Positions 7,029 to 8,326 of a stretch of 8,326 nucleotides of DNA are shown here, piece after piece. Below the pieces are notes generated by a model. The model was not told where the DNA came from and did no database searches. It worked only from the letters and a program-made list of their open reading frames with translations. Source of the stretch: Saprospiraceae bacterium. GTDB lineage: Bacteria > Bacteroidota > Bacteroidia > Chitinophagales > Saprospiraceae. The stretch is from assembly GCA_947441325.1 (NCBI GenBank), contig CANETR010000067.1, positions 1 to 8,326 on the forward strand, given 5' to 3'. The position numbers and the translations under genes are program-made. Every line of letters begins with the position of its first letter. Positions within the stretch are counted from its first letter, which is position 1.

Positions 7029-8326
7029 ATGAAAAAAACAGTTATTTTAATGAGTGCCTTGTTCTGCGCTGTTTTGTCAACGGCTCAAATTTTACATGAC
7101 AATGGCACCCTGGCCGGAGGATCTGGCTTGGGCGGTATGGTAACACCCGGTATCAGCGGTTTTGGCGCTGCTCCCGTTTCGATGCTTGCCCCTCCGGGCA
7201 CTACCCTTGGTTCGGGGCATCAGATCCTAAACAACAATCGCGTTGCCGAAGATTTTACAGTAAGTTCAACGGTGCAGATTGATTCAATACGTTTTTTCTC
7301 CTATCAGACAAGCTCAACGACTAGCTCCACTATCAATGACCTAAGAGTAAGGATTTTCAATGGTGCGCCAAATGCCGGTGGTACTATTGTATATGGAGAT
7401 ACCACTACCAACAGATTGTTCAGCACCTCATTTACAGGAATTTACAGGGTAGCATCTACTGACACTTTTGGAGTGGCTCGCCCTATTATGTCTTCAAGTA
7501 TCCGTTTTACTAGCCCTCTGGTTCTAAACGCCGGAACCTATTGGATAGAATGGTCACAGGGCGGCACATTAGCTTCCGGACCATGGTGTATTGTGCTCAA
7601 CAGACAGCCCAATCCGGTTACGGGAAATGCCCTTCAGTATCTGGGTTCTGTCTGGCAAAATCTGATAGATGCGGGCTCAACCCTACAGATGTCACTGCCT
7701 TTTATAGTTTACGGCAGCTGTACCTTTCCTGTCAGTTCAAATACAACTAATGCTGTTTGCGGTACCAATAGCGGCACAGCAACAATAACTCCGAGCGGAG
7801 GCTCTGCGCCTTATAGCTATCAATGGAGCAATGGGCAAACTACGGCAACTGCGCAGGGTTATGGAGCAGGAACACATTCCGTAACGGTAACAGATGCCTC
7901 AGCATGCAGAAGTGTTGCTTCGGTAACCGTTGCTGCATCTTCCATCACAATTACCGCTACTTCACAAACTACTAACTCGGCTTGCGGTGCTGCTACGGGT
8001 ACAGCTACTGCTGCACCATCTAATGGTACTGCTCCTTATGTTTATGTATGGAGTAACAGCGCCACTGGACAAACAGCAAGCGGACTTGCAACAGGCAACT
8101 ATAGCGTTTTAATCATTGATGCTAATGGCTGTCAGGGACAGATTGACAATATCATTGTTAGTAATCCCAATCCACCTTTTATTACAATCGACAGTGTTGC
8201 TAATGCGCGCTGTTATAACAGCTCAACTGGCTCAGCTACGGTTACAGGCTCAGGCGGCACAGCGCCCTACAGCTATTTATGGTCGAACGGTGCTAGCGGA
8301 AGCAGTGTGGCCAATCTGCCTGCCGA
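7029..8326 (+). CDS. Secreted SprB-repeat adhesin-like protein, 3' end outside window
   Basis: The frame is open from the ATG at 7029 to the window edge (432 codons plus two bases). The protein begins with a signal peptide: KK at 2-3, a hydrophobic stretch to about 17, and STA-Q with cleavage after Ala19. Residues 20-70 are Gly- and Pro-rich. Residues about 70-231 form a beta-rich domain (AEDFTVSS at 73-80, AGTYWIEW at 168-175) of a kind common at the start of secreted Bacteroidota proteins. From residue 236 onward there are repeats with the SprB signature APYSYxWSNG. SprB itself is the cell-surface gliding adhesin of Flavobacterium johnsoniae, but the repeat occurs in many type IX-secreted proteins, so gliding cannot be concluded. 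A C-terminal type IX sorting domain would be expected beyond the window. The leader has no Shine-Dalgarno. The gene is preceded by a good promoter at 6954-6984 and is transcribed away from the oxygenase gene. Confidence 0.85.
   Translation, partial: MKKTVILMSALFCAVLSTAQILHDNGTLAGGSGLGGMVTPGISGFGAAPVSMLAPPGTTLGSGHQILNNNRVAEDFTVSSTVQIDSIRFFSYQTSSTTSSTINDLRVRIFNGAPNAGGTIVYGDTTTNRLFSTSFTGIYRVASTDTFGVARPIMSSSIRFTSPLVLNAGTYWIEWSQGGTLASGPWCIVLNRQPNPVTGNALQYLGSVWQNLIDAGSTLQMSLPFIVYGSCTFPVSSNTTNAVCGTNSGTATITPSGGSAPYSYQWSNGQTTATAQGYGAGTHSVTVTDASACRSVASVTVAASSITITATSQTTNSACGAATGTATAAPSNGTAPYVYVWSNSATGQTASGLATGNYSVLIIDANGCQGQIDNIIVSNPNPPFITIDSVANARCYNSSTGSATVTGSGGTAPYSYLWSNGASGSSVANLPA
7734..7940 (+). 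repeat. SprB-like repeat 1 (residues 236-304)
   Basis: This unit contains Cys244, the core SGGSAPYSYQWSNG around Trp266, the strand HSVTVTDASAC ending at Cys293, and a closing VTV strand. It matches the next unit at the protein level but not closely in DNA, which points to an old duplication. Confidence 0.75.
7941..8174 (+). repeat. SprB-like repeat 2 (residues 305-382)
   Basis: The unit contains Cys319, the core NGTAPYVYVWSNS around Trp341, NYSVLIIDANGC ending at Cys368, and the closing strand IIVSNP. Trp341 is 75 residues after the matching Trp266 of repeat 1. Confidence 0.75.
8175..8326 (+). repeat. SprB-like repeat 3, cut by the window edge (from residue 383)
   Basis: The unit contains Cys395 and the core SGGTAPYSYLWSNG around Trp418, 77 residues after Trp341. 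The second half lies outside the window. Confidence 0.72.

Noticed and set aside
7541..8112. Plus-strand open frames at 7541-7750 and 7930-8112
   Set aside because: They overlap the SprB-repeat protein in another frame. That protein has a signal peptide, a promoter and clear repeats, so these are shadows; the Leu-rich 60-residue frame is an artefact of the Thr/Ala/Ser-rich repeat codons.
7734..8326. CRISPR-like or tandem DNA repeat
   Set aside because: The periodicity of about 75-77 residues exists at the protein level only. The DNA of the units has diverged and there are no short identical repeats with spacers.

Overview
The window looks like a chromosomal segment of a Bacteroidota organism (roughly the Flavobacteriia/Chitinophagia/Sphingobacteriia range; no finer placement is possible from the sequence). 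The reasons are moderate-to-low GC, start codons preceded by A-rich stretches with no Shine-Dalgarno sequence, two matches to the Bacteroidota promoter element TAnnTTTG, Sec signal peptides ending in -AQ, and a large secreted protein built from SprB-type repeats.

Layout. (1) 1-714, minus strand: 5' part of a GHMP sugar kinase closely resembling D-glycero-alpha-D-manno-heptose-7-phosphate kinase (HddA), cut by the window edge. (2) 715-841: divergent intergenic region. (3) 842-4544, plus strand: a tight three-gene run made of a TylF/MycF-like SAM methyltransferase, a FAD-dependent glycerol-3-phosphate dehydrogenase (GlpD) with a GTG start, and an exported TPR protein. (4) 4549-6850, minus strand: two genes reading toward that run. 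The promoter-proximal gene is a 2-oxoglutarate/Fe(II) oxygenase (6850 to 6086). The distal gene (6015 to 4549) is an unusual two-domain protein with an NMNAT-like nucleotidyltransferase core and a C-terminal phosphoribosyltransferase-like PRPP loop. (5) 6851-7028: second divergent intergenic region, with a good Bacteroidota promoter facing right. (6) 7029 to the right edge, plus strand: a secreted modular protein with a signal peptide, an N-terminal beta-rich domain and at least three SprB-like repeats, cut by the window edge.

How the genes may work together. The heptose kinase and the methyltransferase suggest the edge of a surface-glycan locus. GlpD is a housekeeping respiratory enzyme feeding electrons from glycerol-3-phosphate to the quinone pool. 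The most interesting part is the minus-strand pair at 4549-6850. Its fused enzyme carries signatures for both a phosphoribosyl-transfer step and an adenylyl-transfer step, the two chemistries needed to turn a base into an NAD-like dinucleotide. It is preceded by an oxygenase that could act on the same substrate or on a protein. That joint role is inference; the motifs are visible in the sequence. No RNA genes, CRISPR arrays, insertion sequences or convincing rho-independent terminators were seen, and no gene-free stretch exceeds 178 bases.
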